The position numbers were made by a program, and so were the translations under genes. Source: an uncultured Planctomycetota bacterium (GTDB lineage Bacteria > Planctomycetota > UBA1135 > GCA-002686595). From it: a stretch of 64,000 bases of DNA. This document shows, in pieces, positions 55,636-64,000 of this stretch. The notes under the pieces were generated by a model. It was not told where the DNA came from, did not search any database, and was given only the letters and a program-made list of their open reading frames with translations. The first letter of the stretch is position 1. Every line of letters begins with the position of its first letter. The DNA lies in assembly GCA_903928115.1 (NCBI GenBank), contig CAIYPP010000040.1, forward strand, positions 1 to 64,000, in the 5' to 3' direction.

Positions 55636-56256
55636 TCACTCGGCCTTGCGAGCGCCGCGCCCCAGCATCAGGTTGCGGATCTGGACCAGCGGGCCGGGCA
55701 CGTAGCCCCACGCGAGCACCGCGTCGCCGAGATGGACGGTGTAGGCGAGCAGGAGCAGGTTGCCCAGTAGCGAGAGCCACCAGAAGAGGCGCGGGAAGTG
55801 GCTCTCCGAGGCGCGCTCGCTCGCCCACCACTGGACGACGAAACGTGAGGACCAGAGGCTCTGACCGAAGAGCGCGACGGCCACCCACGCGGGCTCGGCT
55901 TCCGCGCGCCGCTGGACCTCGTACACGGCCGCACCGACGAGCAGGCTGAACGCGAGTAGGGCGAAGAGCGCGAGAAGCGCCGCACGAGGGGCCGCGGAGC
56001 CGGGTCGATGCAGCTTGAGGTTGCGAGCGTAGATCAGGCCGTTGATCACGTAGCCCAACACGAGCACGTAGCTCTCGCGCGAGTACGAGTACGCGCCTAG
56101 CAGCACGGTACCGACCAGCGAAAGCCACCAGAAACTAGGCGGCGCGACGCTCTTGCCCGCGCGCTCGCTCTTGTACCACTGCACGAAGAAGCGCGAAAAA
56201 AAGCAGGCGTTGCCAGCCCAGCCGGCGACCTCCAGCGGCAGCGTGGGCGCGGACAT
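55636..56256 (-). CDS. membrane protein with two LAB_N (lipid-A synthase N-terminal-like) domains
   Basis: ATG at 56256, overlapping the stop of the GT2 remnant as TGATG; 206 residues. Two related halves, each with the LAB_N signature: FSRFFVQWYKSERAGKS...PPSFWWLSL (about 15-50) and SSRFVVQWWASERASES...FPRLFWWLSL (about 120-160), each with membrane helices after it. Elsewhere this domain accompanies GT2 and GT39 enzymes that add sugars to lipid A or other lipids; here both neighbouring partners are decayed, while this gene stays intact. Confidence 0.88.
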   Translation of the reverse strand: MSAPTLPLEVAGWAGNACFFSRFFVQWYKSERAGKSVAPPSFWWLSLVGTVLLGAYSYSRESYVLVLGYVINGLIYARNLKLHRPGSAAPRAALLALFALLAFSLLVGAAVYEVQRRAEAEPAWVAVALFGQSLWSSRFVVQWWASERASESHFPRLFWWLSLLGNLLLLAYTVHLGDAVLAWGYVPGPLVQIRNLMLGRGARKAE

Positions 56257-57007
56257 CAGCAGTGGCTCAAGTCGGCTTCCCCGACCACGATCGGGAGTCG
56301 ACGGATGCGAGTCCGCATCCAACGAGCAGCAAGAAGATCGCGCAGCGCCCGCAACGCGCGGTTTGCCACGGCGTACTTGCTCACGCCCGCACGGCGCAGG
56401 TGATGGGAAACGGGGTGCTCGAGCACCTTGAAGCCGAGGTAGCGCATCAAAGTCGGCATGAAGCGGTGCATGCCCTCGACGTGCAGCGGAACCTGACGGA
56501 TCGCGGCGGTGCGGAACAGCTCGAGCGAGCAGCCGGTGTCGCGGATCTGGTCGTGCGAGAGTTTGTTGTGGATCGCATTCGCGATCTTCGAGCTCGCCCG
56601 GCGCCCGAAGTCATCGTTGCGCTTCATGCGCCAGCCGACCACGGCGTCCGCGTCGCCGAATAGCCTCAGCATCTTCGGCAGGTCCGCGGGGTCGTTCTGC
56701 ATGTCGGCATGAGCGGCGCCATGAACGGCGCGCCCTCTCTCGATCCCCGCTCGCATCGAGCTGGTCTGACCGCAGCTGCGCGCGAAGAACACGCAGCGCA
56801 CGCGCGGGTCGTCGCGGTACAGCCCCTTCGTCACGCCCGTCGAGCCGTCGGGGCTGCCTTCGTCGACCAGAACGAGCCCCCAGCGCGTCCATTCGTCCAA
56901 TACTTCGCATCCGTGCTGATACACAGCAGGCCGGCGCTGTCTGTCTCGTTGTAGACAAGGGCGAGGAGGCTGAACTCGACCTGCTCGGCTCGCAAGAACT
57001 CGGCCAC
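56256..57007 (-). pseudogene. decayed family 2 (ArnC/DPM-like) glycosyltransferase
   Basis: On the minus strand a GTG at 57007 opens VAEFLRAEQVEFSLLALVYN, the expected N-terminus of a lipid-linked-sugar GT2. That frame runs into a stop near 56840, while the rest of the family (EVLDEWTRWGLVLVDEGSPDGS, NDPADLPKML) continues in another frame, so a one-base shift lies around 56915-56945. Further damage: HADMQNDPADLP in place of DADLQNDPADLP (catalytic Asp to His) and VDEGS for VDDGS. The remainder up to the stop at 56256 is recognisable. Overlap with the LAB_N gene shows the ancestral operon. Confidence 0.75.
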
Positions 57008-57102
57008 TGGATCGACCGTGGCTCGGGGCTGCGTTCAGGTGGGAATCGCTCAATTTTGCACGCGTCAGACGCTACTCAGAGGGTAGCAACGGCCGCTCCC
57101 GC

Positions 57103-57782
57103 GTGACTACGCCGCCCCGATTCCCGAGCTGGACACCGCGCTGGTAGTGGTTCCTCGTGCCCATGCTCGCGTGCGCCGCCGTGCGCGACCTGTGGGCGCC
57201 CCACGAGCCGCGCTACGCGATTATCGCGACGTGGATCTACCTCCACGACGAGTTCCTCGTGCTGCGGCGCTGCGGGATGCTCTGTCCCGACAGGCCGCCG
57301 CAGGTGTAGTGGCTCGCGAGATCTGCGGGCCCGCCGACCGACTGGAGCGACCTCGCGACTCGCCGCGTATCCGTCGCTTCGATCGCGGCGGCCGCGTGGA
57401 GGACCGCGCGGCTTGCGCGGCAGTGATTCGGGAAGCTCGAAGAGCGCTCGGTCCCGTCTTCTTCCCCGGCTTCGCACGGATCTTCTGGAACGGTGCGCGC
57501 ATGGCGCTCGACGCGCTTCTGACCTTGGGTCAGGTGGGCGCGCTCTACTGCAACGCGCAGGTCGCTGGGAACATTCGATCCGCTCGGAATCGGACCCTGC
57601 TCGTAGGTCTCTTGGGGGGCAGCGGCATGCTCGCCAAGGGCCCGCCCGCTTTGGTGAACAAGTCTGCCGCTGCTCGCGTGGGCGTGGCAACGCCAGCGCG
57701 TCGGCGGCGCGCGCGGCTCGCGTTGCGCGGGAGCGTGCTCGCCGGCTCGCGGCGCGTGTTCGTCGTCGCGCTCGCGCGTTGA
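57103..57782 (+). pseudogene. decayed family 39 (ArnT/PMT-like) glycosyltransferase
   Basis: From a GTG at 57103 one frame encodes a GT39 N-terminus (WFLVPMLACAAVRDLWAP, HEPRYA). It contains TAG stops at 57145 and 57307, the first in a Trp-rich position (W*WFLVP), and reads APHEPRYA where active enzymes have APDEPRYA, so the catalytic Asp is lost. After a frame change (57310-57440) the family continues as VFFPGFARIFWNGARMALDA and GMLAKGPPALV, then shifts again near 57660 (LLAWAWQR). Only about 200 of the usual 500 or so residues remain. It is divergent from the GT2 remnant. Confidence 0.75.
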
Positions 57783-57789
57783 CAGGCGC

Positions 57790-59199
57790 TCAGGCGCGCT
57801 CGCGCGGCAGCTCGACGGTGAAGCGCGCCCCACCCAAGTGCGAGGTGTCGATGCGCACCGTGCCGCCTTGGGCTTCGACGGCGGAGCGCACGATCGAGAG
57901 CCCGAGTCCGTACCCCGCGCGTCGGCCTTCGCGCGTCGCACCGCGGCGGAAAGGCTCGAAAACGAGCTCGCGCTCCTCCGGCGGGATACCGGGGCCCGAG
58001 TCGTCGACGACGATGCGCACCCGCTCGCCTTGGTCACACAGCTCCAGCCGCACTTGACCGCCGCGCGGCGTGTAGTCGATCGCGTTGGCGACGAGGTTCG
58101 AGACGACGAGCCACAGGGCTTCTCGGTCACCCGAGATCGAGAGGTCGCCGGAGATGCGCACGTCGAGCGCGATCCCGTTGCGCAGCGCGTGCGCACGCTC
58201 GCGGGCGAGGCGCAGCTCGATCTCCACTCCGAGGTCGAAGCGCTCGCTCGCGGTGCCGCCCTCGCCTCGGCGCTGAGAGACGAGCGTCATCAGGTTGCCA
58301 ATGGCATGGCCAATGTCGCGCAGCTCTTCGAGATGGCTCTCGAGCACGCGCCGATACTCCGCCGGATCCTGCTTGGCCATCAGCGCGACCTCGGTCTCGC
58401 CGATCAGGTTCTGCAGCGGCGAGCCGAGCTCGTGAGCCAGACCGCGCGCGAGCAAGCGGGTACGCTCCTCCTCGACGCGAATGTTGGAGAGCATGTGCTC
58501 GAGCGCGCGCACGAGCTCGGCGATCTCCTCGGGCACCGAGCCGGGTTCGATGCGGACCTGCTCCGTCGAATAGCGGACCTCGCGCGTGCGCTTGGCGAGC
58601 GCGCTCATGTACTCGCAGGCGCGTTGAATGAAGAATCGTCCGGAGAAATAGGCGCCGAAGCCCGCGACGATCGCCAGCGCGAAGGCCGTGAGCGCGAAGC
58701 GGCGCCACTCGTCGTACTGGTGGCGGCCGTCGATCACCATGACGACGTGGATGTCGCTCACGAGGCGGTCGCTGTGCGCGAAGCGATCACCGGGCAGACG
58801 CTGCGGCTCCTCTCGCACCGGAAGTTCCGTCGGAATGAGCCGCACTTGCCCGAAGTCGCCGAGCGACTCGCCGGTGGTCGCATCGATCACCCGCACGCCG
58901 AGCGGGTTGTCGCCGCTCTGCCGACTGATCGCATCCACGAGCCGAGTGAACTCCGCGCGCCGCTGCCGAAACACTTCGCCGGCGTGCGACGCGGACTCGA
59001 GCTCCTCGGCGGGATCGAAGCGGGTGCGAAGCTCCGCCATGCGTTCCGTCGCGAGTGCGTCGATCTCGTTGTCCTTGGAGTGACGCACCTCCCACGTCGC
59101 GTAGCCCGCGATGCCGAGCACGACGGTCCCCGTCGTCGCCGCAAACCAGACCGTGGCGCGCTCGGCGATCGACCAGGAGCGTCGCGCCTGCGGGTTCAC
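57790..59199 (-). CDS. sensor histidine kinase
   Basis: 469 residues, GTG start overlapping the response-regulator stop (GTGA). Two membrane helices (about 15-34 and 168-190) bracket a periplasmic sensor of about 130 residues; a HAMP-like segment follows. The H-box is ARGLAHELGSPLQN (His256), the N-box NLVANAIDYTPRGG (Asn368/Asn372), with DSGPGIPPEE and GYGLGLSIV of the ATP lid. It autophosphorylates and passes phosphate to the regulator encoded just upstream. Signal unknown; an acidic, Arg-rich sensor. Confidence 0.94.
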   Translation of the reverse strand: MNPQARRSWSIAERATVWFAATTGTVVLGIAGYATWEVRHSKDNEIDALATERMAELRTRFDPAEELESASHAGEVFRQRRAEFTRLVDAISRQSGDNPLGVRVIDATTGESLGDFGQVRLIPTELPVREEPQRLPGDRFAHSDRLVSDIHVVMVIDGRHQYDEWRRFALTAFALAIVAGFGAYFSGRFFIQRACEYMSALAKRTREVRYSTEQVRIEPGSVPEEIAELVRALEHMLSNIRVEEERTRLLARGLAHELGSPLQNLIGETEVALMAKQDPAEYRRVLESHLEELRDIGHAIGNLMTLVSQRRGEGGTASERFDLGVEIELRLARERAHALRNGIALDVRISGDLSISGDREALWLVVSNLVANAIDYTPRGGQVRLELCDQGERVRIVVDDSGPGIPPEERELVFEPFRRGATREGRRAGYGLGLSIVRSAVEAQGGTVRIDTSHLGGARFTVELPRERA

Positions 59200-59876
59200 C
59201 GCGCGTCCTTGGGCGTCGCGATGCGATAGCCCTCGCCGACGACCGTCTCGATCAGGGGCGCTCCACCGCGCTCGATGCGTCGGCGCAAGCGCGCGACGAG
59301 GGCGTCGACCACGTTCGTCTGCGGATCGAAGTGAATGCCCCAGACCTGCTGGAGCAGCTCCATGCGAGAAAGCGTGCGACCGCGGGCCTCCGCGAGCGTG
59401 CGCAGCAAGTCGAACTCCTTGGGACTCAAGTCGATGCGCGCGCCGCCACGCTCGACGATGCGGCGCAAAGGATCGATGCGCAGATCGCCGACCTCGTACA
59501 CCGTCGGCCGCGAGCGCCGACGCGCCACCGCTTCGATACGCGCGAGCAGCTCTTCGAACTGAAACGGCTTGACGAGGAAATCGTCGGCGCCGAGCCGCAG
59601 ACCGCGCACGCGATCTTCGACGCTGCGTGCCGCGGAGACGAAGATCACCGGCGTCTCGATGCCGCGCCGACGCAGCTCCTCGAGGAACGACATGCCGTCG
59701 CCCGCGGGCATCATCACGTCGAGCAAGATCACATCCGGCAACGGGCCCATCGTGGCGAGCACCGAGCGCGCTTCATTCCCGCCGCCCGCCGCCACGGTGG
59801 AGTAGCCCTGAGTCTCGAGTCCCTTGGCGACGAAGGCGCGCAGCTTCGGATCGTCATCGACAATCAGGATCTTCAT
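59196..59876 (-). CDS. OmpR-family response regulator
   Basis: ATG at 59876; 226 residues. Receiver domain with acidic pocket Asp7-Asp9 (VDDD), phosphoacceptor Asp53 (ILLDVMMP), Ser/Thr in FVSAA and Lys in LVKPF. C-terminal winged helix (EVGDLRIDPLRRIVERGG, DPQTNVVDALVARLRRRIE). Regulators of this family bind tandem direct repeats at 10-11-bp spacing, so it is one candidate for the arrays at 16020, 19541 and 35453, though nothing ties it to them directly. Confidence 0.95.
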   Translation of the reverse strand: MKILIVDDDPKLRAFVAKGLETQGYSTVAAGGGNEARSVLATMGPLPDVILLDVMMPAGDGMSFLEELRRRGIETPVIFVSAARSVEDRVRGLRLGADDFLVKPFQFEELLARIEAVARRRSRPTVYEVGDLRIDPLRRIVERGGARIDLSPKEFDLLRTLAEARGRTLSRMELLQQVWGIHFDPQTNVVDALVARLRRRIERGGAPLIETVVGEGYRIATPKDAR

Positions 59877-59897
59877 GCGGCGCGCCTCGCTCACTGG

Positions 59898-59903
59898 AGT
59901 CTA
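59898..59903 (-). promoter_or_regulatory. -10-like TAGACT before the two-component operon
   Basis: TAGACT in GCTAGACTCC on the minus strand, 21 bp upstream of the response-regulator ATG. Same core as upstream of purF and lpxA. Confidence 0.4.
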
Positions 59904-59986
59904 GCGCTCTCGATGGGGGCTTCTCGATGGCTCCGGCTCCAGTGCTCGCTCGGGTTCACAAGTTCGTCATGCGGACGGAGCGCGCG

Positions 59987-61726
59987 TCACCTGCTCGGCG
60001 GAAGCGCGTAGACCTCGAGCTGGGGTCCGAACCAGCGCCGCGTGGAGACGTACCACGTGAAATGCGGGGTATCGAGGCCTTCCAAACCCGAGACCGGCGG
60101 ACGGGACTCCGCAGGCAGCTCCAACGCGCGCGTTGCCCCGCGCCTCACGAGCTCCTCTCGAATGGCGCGTGTGAGCGGCGTAACACCCACCCCTTCGCCC
60201 GCGGGCAGCACCACGTAGTCCGCGTCGACCTCGTCGAGGTGCGCTGCGGGATCTTTGACGACCTGCGGCCAACGCTCGCGCTGCGGGTAGAGCGGCTCGA
60301 CGTCCCAGCGCTCTCCCGCCCAGAACGCGTCCATGCGCTCCGTCTGATGGATCAGCCATGGACTGAACGCGAGCTTGCGGGGCGCACCCTGCGCATCGAC
60401 GAAGTTGCGGTGCTCGCGCGCGAGCGGCACGTCCCACAGAAGGTGAATCGCGACGCGTTCTTCGCCGCGGCGGACGTGCGCGCGAACCCACTCGGCAACC
60501 TGCTCCAGCGTGTGGGGCCGCAGCCGCATCGCCGTGTAGCCAAGGCAGGCCCAAAGCGGGATCACACACAGCGCGCTCACAGACCACGCAAGCGTGCGCA
60601 GACGCGCCGTGCGCCACAACGCTGCAAGTCCGTAGGCAGCGCCCGCGAAAACGAACGGGACGAGCGGGAGGACGAAGCGCTGCTGGTTGCGGCGCTGCAG
60701 CCCGATCACGAGCGCGTAGGCCAGCGCGAACGACAACGCCACGATCAAGTCTTTGCGACGCTCGCGTGCTTCCGCCGTTCCATCGAAGCGACGCAGGATC
60801 CACGCCGACGCGCCGACGAGCGCGAGCAGCGAAGCTACCGGCTCGTAGTACCACAGAGTCATGAACAAGGTCGGGAAGCCCGCGCCTTGGAACTCGCTCC
60901 AATTGAAGGTCTGCCAGCCAAAGCTGACCGTGCCCTCTTCCGTCGGCATCACCGCATCGGGCGGCGTCGGCACGAAAAAGAACGGATAGAAGACGCGCAC
61001 GGCGAGGGCGAGGAGCGCGAGCGGCAGCAGCAGCTTGGCATCGAAGATGCGGTGCCGCGCGTTGTTGCGCAGCAAGTACGCGAGCCCCGCGGGGATCAAC
61101 ACCGCGAACGCGTTGGTGAGCGTCGCTAGCGCGAGCGCGCAGAGCCCGCCCGCGAGTGCGAACGACCCCCAGTCGCCGCGCCGCCGCAGGTTCACGCAGC
61201 TCGCCACCGCGAGCACGATCAACGGAGCGACCGCCGCATGCGGGCGCGCCTGTTGACCAAACTGCAGCGAGAGCGTGCTCACCGCCGCCAGTCCCGCCGC
61301 AGCGAGCGCGAAGCGCCGCGTCATGAAGAAACTGGCGAGCCAAAACGTCGCCGGCACGATCAAGATCGAGAGCCACGCGATCAGGAGCCGCACGTGGTGA
61401 TGCATGCGCGCAGCGACGGCGAGCTGGCCCTCGAAGTCGAGGCGTTCGAAACCGTCGGGCACCTGCACGGGCGCCCCGGTCGCGATCGCAAGCCGCGCGA
61501 GCAGATGCGGATAGATCGAGCTGTAGAAGATGTCGCGCTCGTCGCAGTCGGGCTTCGAGAGCAGCGCGATCTGGTCGAGGATGTGCGGGTCGGGCTCCTG
61601 CGTGTAGGGCAGGCCGAAGTCGAGCGTCCAAAGCCGCAGCACAAGCGCGAACGCCATCAGCGCGCCGACCACGAGCGCGCACGTACCGCCCTTCGGTTCC
61701 CGCTCTTCCATCGCCGACTCGATCAT
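59987..61726 (-). CDS. multi-pass membrane protein, GT39/GT-C-like glycosyltransferase
   Basis: Starting at the ATG at 61726 gives 579 residues; the upstream open frame overlaps the divergent gene and is not coding. Membrane helix 1 (GTCALVVGALMAFALVLRLW) is followed by LDFGLPYTQEPDPHILDQ, the place where GT-C enzymes keep catalytic acids, then about ten more helices (FGQQARPHAAVAPLIVLAV; RRNQQRFVLPLVPFVFAGA) and an extracytoplasmic C-terminal domain. Sugar transfer from a lipid carrier is inferred from fold. It is a distant relative of the divergent neighbour (shared FGQQARPHA/FAQQARPHA and RF..PL.P). Confidence 0.82.
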   Translation of the reverse strand: MIESAMEEREPKGGTCALVVGALMAFALVLRLWTLDFGLPYTQEPDPHILDQIALLSKPDCDERDIFYSSIYPHLLARLAIATGAPVQVPDGFERLDFEGQLAVAARMHHHVRLLIAWLSILIVPATFWLASFFMTRRFALAAAGLAAVSTLSLQFGQQARPHAAVAPLIVLAVASCVNLRRRGDWGSFALAGGLCALALATLTNAFAVLIPAGLAYLLRNNARHRIFDAKLLLPLALLALAVRVFYPFFFVPTPPDAVMPTEEGTVSFGWQTFNWSEFQGAGFPTLFMTLWYYEPVASLLALVGASAWILRRFDGTAEARERRKDLIVALSFALAYALVIGLQRRNQQRFVLPLVPFVFAGAAYGLAALWRTARLRTLAWSVSALCVIPLWACLGYTAMRLRPHTLEQVAEWVRAHVRRGEERVAIHLLWDVPLAREHRNFVDAQGAPRKLAFSPWLIHQTERMDAFWAGERWDVEPLYPQRERWPQVVKDPAAHLDEVDADYVVLPAGEGVGVTPLTRAIREELVRRGATRALELPAESRPPVSGLEGLDTPHFTWYVSTRRWFGPQLEVYALPPSR

Positions 61727-61794
61727 GGCCTTCCGTCCGTGCCCCGCCAAGCTCGCACCCGCGCGTCCTTCGTGAGTGCGCGCCGCCGCACTGC

Positions 61795-61800
61795 TATCCT
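61795..61800 (+). promoter_or_regulatory. -10 TATCCT before the membrane protein gene
   Basis: TATCCT ends 8 bp before the GTG at 61809, so the transcript probably starts at that codon. Confidence 0.4.
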
Positions 61801-61808
61801 CGCCCGAG

Positions 61809-63551
61809 GTGCGTACCTCCCTCGCTCTGATCGTGCTCACGCTCGCCGCGCTGGCGCTGCATCTCGTGGGCATCGACCACTGCGTGCCGCACCACAAGGA
61901 AGCCGACGCGCACATGGCTCTGCACGTCGAGCTCCTGCGCGCCGGCTCCACCGAGCCCGACCCCCACCACAACGACGCGCAGTACCCGATCCTCTTCCCC
62001 GGCCTGCTCTCGCTGCTGCCGGACTCGACGCCCACCCCGTCGCCGAACGACCCGCTCGAGGAACACCTCGCCGCCGCCGCCCACGCCTATGTCGAGCTGC
62101 GCATCGCGATGGCCGTGCTCGCCGCGCTCGCAGTCCCGCTCGTCTACGCGCTCGCCCGCCGCTTCCTCCCGCCCGCTGGCTCGCTGCTGGCCGCGGCGCT
62201 CTTTGCCGCGAGCTTTCTGATGCAGTTCTTCGCGCAGCAGGCACGACCGCACGCCGGTGCGTCGACCGTGTTCCTGCTCTCCGTGCTCGCTTCGATGCAC
62301 TTCGCGCGCTCACCCAGCTGGCGCAGCGGCGCGCTCGCCGCCGCGAGCGTCGCCATCGGCATCGGCACGCTGCAGAGCGGACTCGCGCTCCTCGCGCCGT
62401 TCTCCGTCGCGTGGCTCTTCGCGACGCTGCGACACGTTCACCTGAGCGCGCGCTTGCTCTCGTGGCGGGTGTGGGGCCTGCCGCTCGTGCTCGCGGCGCT
62501 TGCCGCCGCGTCCTTCGCCGTCTTCTATCCGTACCTCTACTTCGAGGGGAAAGAGGCGGCGTACGGCGACCCGCAGCTCGTCGGAACACGACTCATCTGG
62601 GGCGACCACACGCTCGACCTGCACGACTGGAAAGGCCTTGGGTTCCTCACGCTCGGCCGCACGCTCGTCTACTACGAGCCGGGCCTGCTCGCGCTGCTCG
62701 TCCTCGCGCTCGGCGCGTGGATCGCGCGCAAGCTCGACATCTATCGGCCGTGGGAGCGCTGGAGCGACTTCTGGGTCGCCGCCGGTTTCGCGCTGCCCTA
62801 CCTCGTGGTGACGGGCCTCTTCCGCAACACGTTCGAGCGCTTCCTCATCCCGCTCCTGCCGTACCTCGCCGTCCTCGGCGCGTGGGGCGTGTGCTTCTGG
62901 TGGGAGCGCGGCGGCAAGCTCGCACGCGGCGCGCTCGCAACCCTCGCGTTCTCGGCGCTCGCGCTGCCGAGCGTTGCGTCGCTGCGCCTCGCGCGGCTCC
63001 GCTCGCAAGACGACACGGTGGAGCGCACTGCGCACTGGCTCGCCGCTCAGCCCGACGGCGCGAGCACGCCGATCTACATCACGCCGTTCTTCGATCTCCC
63101 GCTCGCGCGCACGCAAGACAGCCTGCAACCCGCCGACAAGCGCCCCGCCGCGATCCTCTCGCGTTGGTCGATCTGGCAAAAGCGCGTCGGTGCGGCGTCG
63201 CTCCCCGAGCCGAAGTTCGACCTGCGCTACTTGGTGCCGCGACCCGACCTCGGCTTCGGCGTCGCGAGGATGAAGAGCGAGGCCGCGAGCTACGTGCAGG
63301 CGCTCGGCCCCGGGTACTTCGTGCTCGACATGTCGCGCCAGCCTGCGCAGCCCGTGCTCGATCGCCTTCGCCACGAGGTGCGCGCACGCGGAGAGCTCGT
63401 CTTCCGCAGCGCGCCCGACGCCTCGGATCCGCAGTCGGAGTGGGGCTTCCCCTTCGAAGACGAGCTGCTCCCGGGCTGGCCCAACGTGCTCGCGCGCACG
63501 TTGCGCGTCGACGCTGTCGGGCCTGTGATCGAGGTCTACCGCTTGCGCTGA
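61809..63551 (+). CDS. multi-pass membrane protein, GT39/GT-C-like glycosyltransferase
   Basis: I take the GTG at 61809 because a -10 element ends 8 bp upstream; the frame is open from 61776. 580 residues: helix 1 (SLALIVLTLAALALHLVG), then an acidic loop (HHKEADAHMALHVELL) in the position of the GT-C catalytic acids, many membrane helices (LLAAALFAASFLMQFFAQQA; FERFLIPLLPYLAVLGAWG) and a soluble C-terminal domain of about 170 residues. It is paired divergently with the related gene at 59987. Its last 16 bp overlap the convergent methyltransferase gene. Confidence 0.82.
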   Translation: MRTSLALIVLTLAALALHLVGIDHCVPHHKEADAHMALHVELLRAGSTEPDPHHNDAQYPILFPGLLSLLPDSTPTPSPNDPLEEHLAAAAHAYVELRIAMAVLAALAVPLVYALARRFLPPAGSLLAAALFAASFLMQFFAQQARPHAGASTVFLLSVLASMHFARSPSWRSGALAAASVAIGIGTLQSGLALLAPFSVAWLFATLRHVHLSARLLSWRVWGLPLVLAALAAASFAVFYPYLYFEGKEAAYGDPQLVGTRLIWGDHTLDLHDWKGLGFLTLGRTLVYYEPGLLALLVLALGAWIARKLDIYRPWERWSDFWVAAGFALPYLVVTGLFRNTFERFLIPLLPYLAVLGAWGVCFWWERGGKLARGALATLAFSALALPSVASLRLARLRSQDDTVERTAHWLAAQPDGASTPIYITPFFDLPLARTQDSLQPADKRPAAILSRWSIWQKRVGAASLPEPKFDLRYLVPRPDLGFGVARMKSEAASYVQALGPGYFVLDMSRQPAQPVLDRLRHEVRARGELVFRSAPDASDPQSEWGFPFEDELLPGWPNVLARTLRVDAVGPVIEVYRLR

Positions 63552-64000
63552 ACGCAGCGGATCGCGTACTCGACCACCTCGGGATGCTCGAGCTCGCGCG
63601 TGATCACGTCCCCGCGCTGAACTTCGTCGAGGTACTCCTGCATGCTGCCCAAGAGCGGCAGCTTGAAGGGCCGCGACAGCCGCGCGGGGTAGTGGCCGAA
63701 GATCGACTTGTAGAGGAACGAGAGCAGCGCGGGCGGGAGCCACAGCTCGGCCAGCCGATTTCCCCGCGCCGAACCGAGCGCGGAGATCTCGCACTCGAAG
63801 CCCTGCGCTTCGAGGAGGTGCTGCCAGACCCACGCGGGGTAGAGGTGGTGATGTTGGTAGAAGCCGTCCCACATGCCGCCGTAGGTACCCGACACGCGGT
63901 GGCCGAGCTTGCCCAGCAGGCGTTTCACCACGAACGTGTCGCTCCAGCGTGGCGCGGGCACGAAGAGCCACAGCTCGCCGTCCGGCGCCATGTAGCGGCG
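63536..64000 (-). CDS. SAM-dependent methyltransferase, C-terminal part (5' end outside the window)
   Basis: Open from the window edge; 154 residues visible. YMAPDGELWLFVPAPRWSD corresponds to the strand-5 region of a class I methyltransferase (usually LxPGGxLxxxxP), followed by YQHHHLYPAWVWQHLLEAQG, like the helix and strand after it in lipid or sugar methyltransferases. The SAM-binding motifs would lie upstream, outside the window. Its stop overlaps the end of the plus-strand gene by 16 bp. Confidence 0.7.
   Translation of the reverse strand, partial: RRYMAPDGELWLFVPAPRWSDTFVVKRLLGKLGHRVSGTYGGMWDGFYQHHHLYPAWVWQHLLEAQGFECEISALGSARGNRLAELWLPPALLSFLYKSIFGHYPARLSRPFKLPLLGSMQEYLDEVQRGDVITRELEHPEVVEYAIRCVQRKR

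Noticed and set aside
57147-57782. 211-codon plus-strand frame as an intact gene
   Set aside because: Its first half is in the wrong frame relative to the GT39 homology; the homology is split among three frames with stops, so it is a pseudogene remnant.

Overview
This window is high-GC, densely coded bacterial DNA from a Gram-negative-type cell. LpxA, lipid-A-synthase N-terminal-like domains, a TonB/ExbB/ExbD system, a TonB-dependent receptor and a TolC-type outer-membrane efflux protein all imply an outer membrane with lipid A. The large secreted proteins (two subtilases, a beta-helix protein, two delta-60 repeat proteins) end in a Cys-containing C-terminal domain of about 135-145 residues that I associate with environmental Planctomycetota. 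I therefore favour a planctomycete-like host; this is inference from protein style, with no rRNA or other marker in the window. I see no tRNA, rRNA, CRISPR array, insertion sequence or phage gene. No non-genic gap exceeds 300 bases.

Layout. 1-7394: the end of carB, then two tandem secreted S8 peptidases. 7472-15993 (minus): a seven-gene operon running receptor, DUF3450 protein, TtpC-like ExbB, ExbB, ExbD, TonB, TPR lipoprotein. This is the gene order of the Vibrio TonB2/TtpC system. 16203-19436 (minus): a helical-repeat protein and a secreted beta-helix protein. Tandem 11-bp repeats resembling PHO boxes precede the receptor and the beta-helix gene, and a third pair lies upstream of a Sel1-repeat lipoprotein at 35576. 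19706-21558: a sugar isomerase/dehydrogenase pair. 21566-27992 (minus): a TetR-controlled MacB-type tripartite efflux operon, followed by a class-C beta-lactamase-fold protein that has lost its catalytic Ser and Lys.

28137-39278: a mixed block with a GT4 glycosyltransferase, a HAD hydrolase, an OsmC-like protein, a YfhO-like membrane protein, a choice-of-anchor beta-propeller, the Sel1 lipoprotein, PgeF, an orphan divergent GroEL and an HNH endonuclease. 39377-46192: purF, a membrane-fused spermidine-synthase-like protein and a GT9/radical SAM pair. 46333-51811: two tandem delta-60 repeat proteins with 14 repeats each. 51840-55530 (minus): lpxA, the tRNA 2-selenouridine synthase gene mnmH and a probable pseudo-peptidase. 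55636-57782: a double LAB_N membrane protein beside decayed GT2 and GT39 glycosyltransferase genes. 57790-59876: a two-component system. 59987-64000: two divergent GT-C-like membrane proteins and the end of a methyltransferase gene.

The most interesting system is the possible coupling of a dedicated TtpC-TonB outer-membrane uptake machine, its receptor and a surface beta-helix protein through shared direct-repeat operators of the kind bound by PhoB/OmpR-family regulators.
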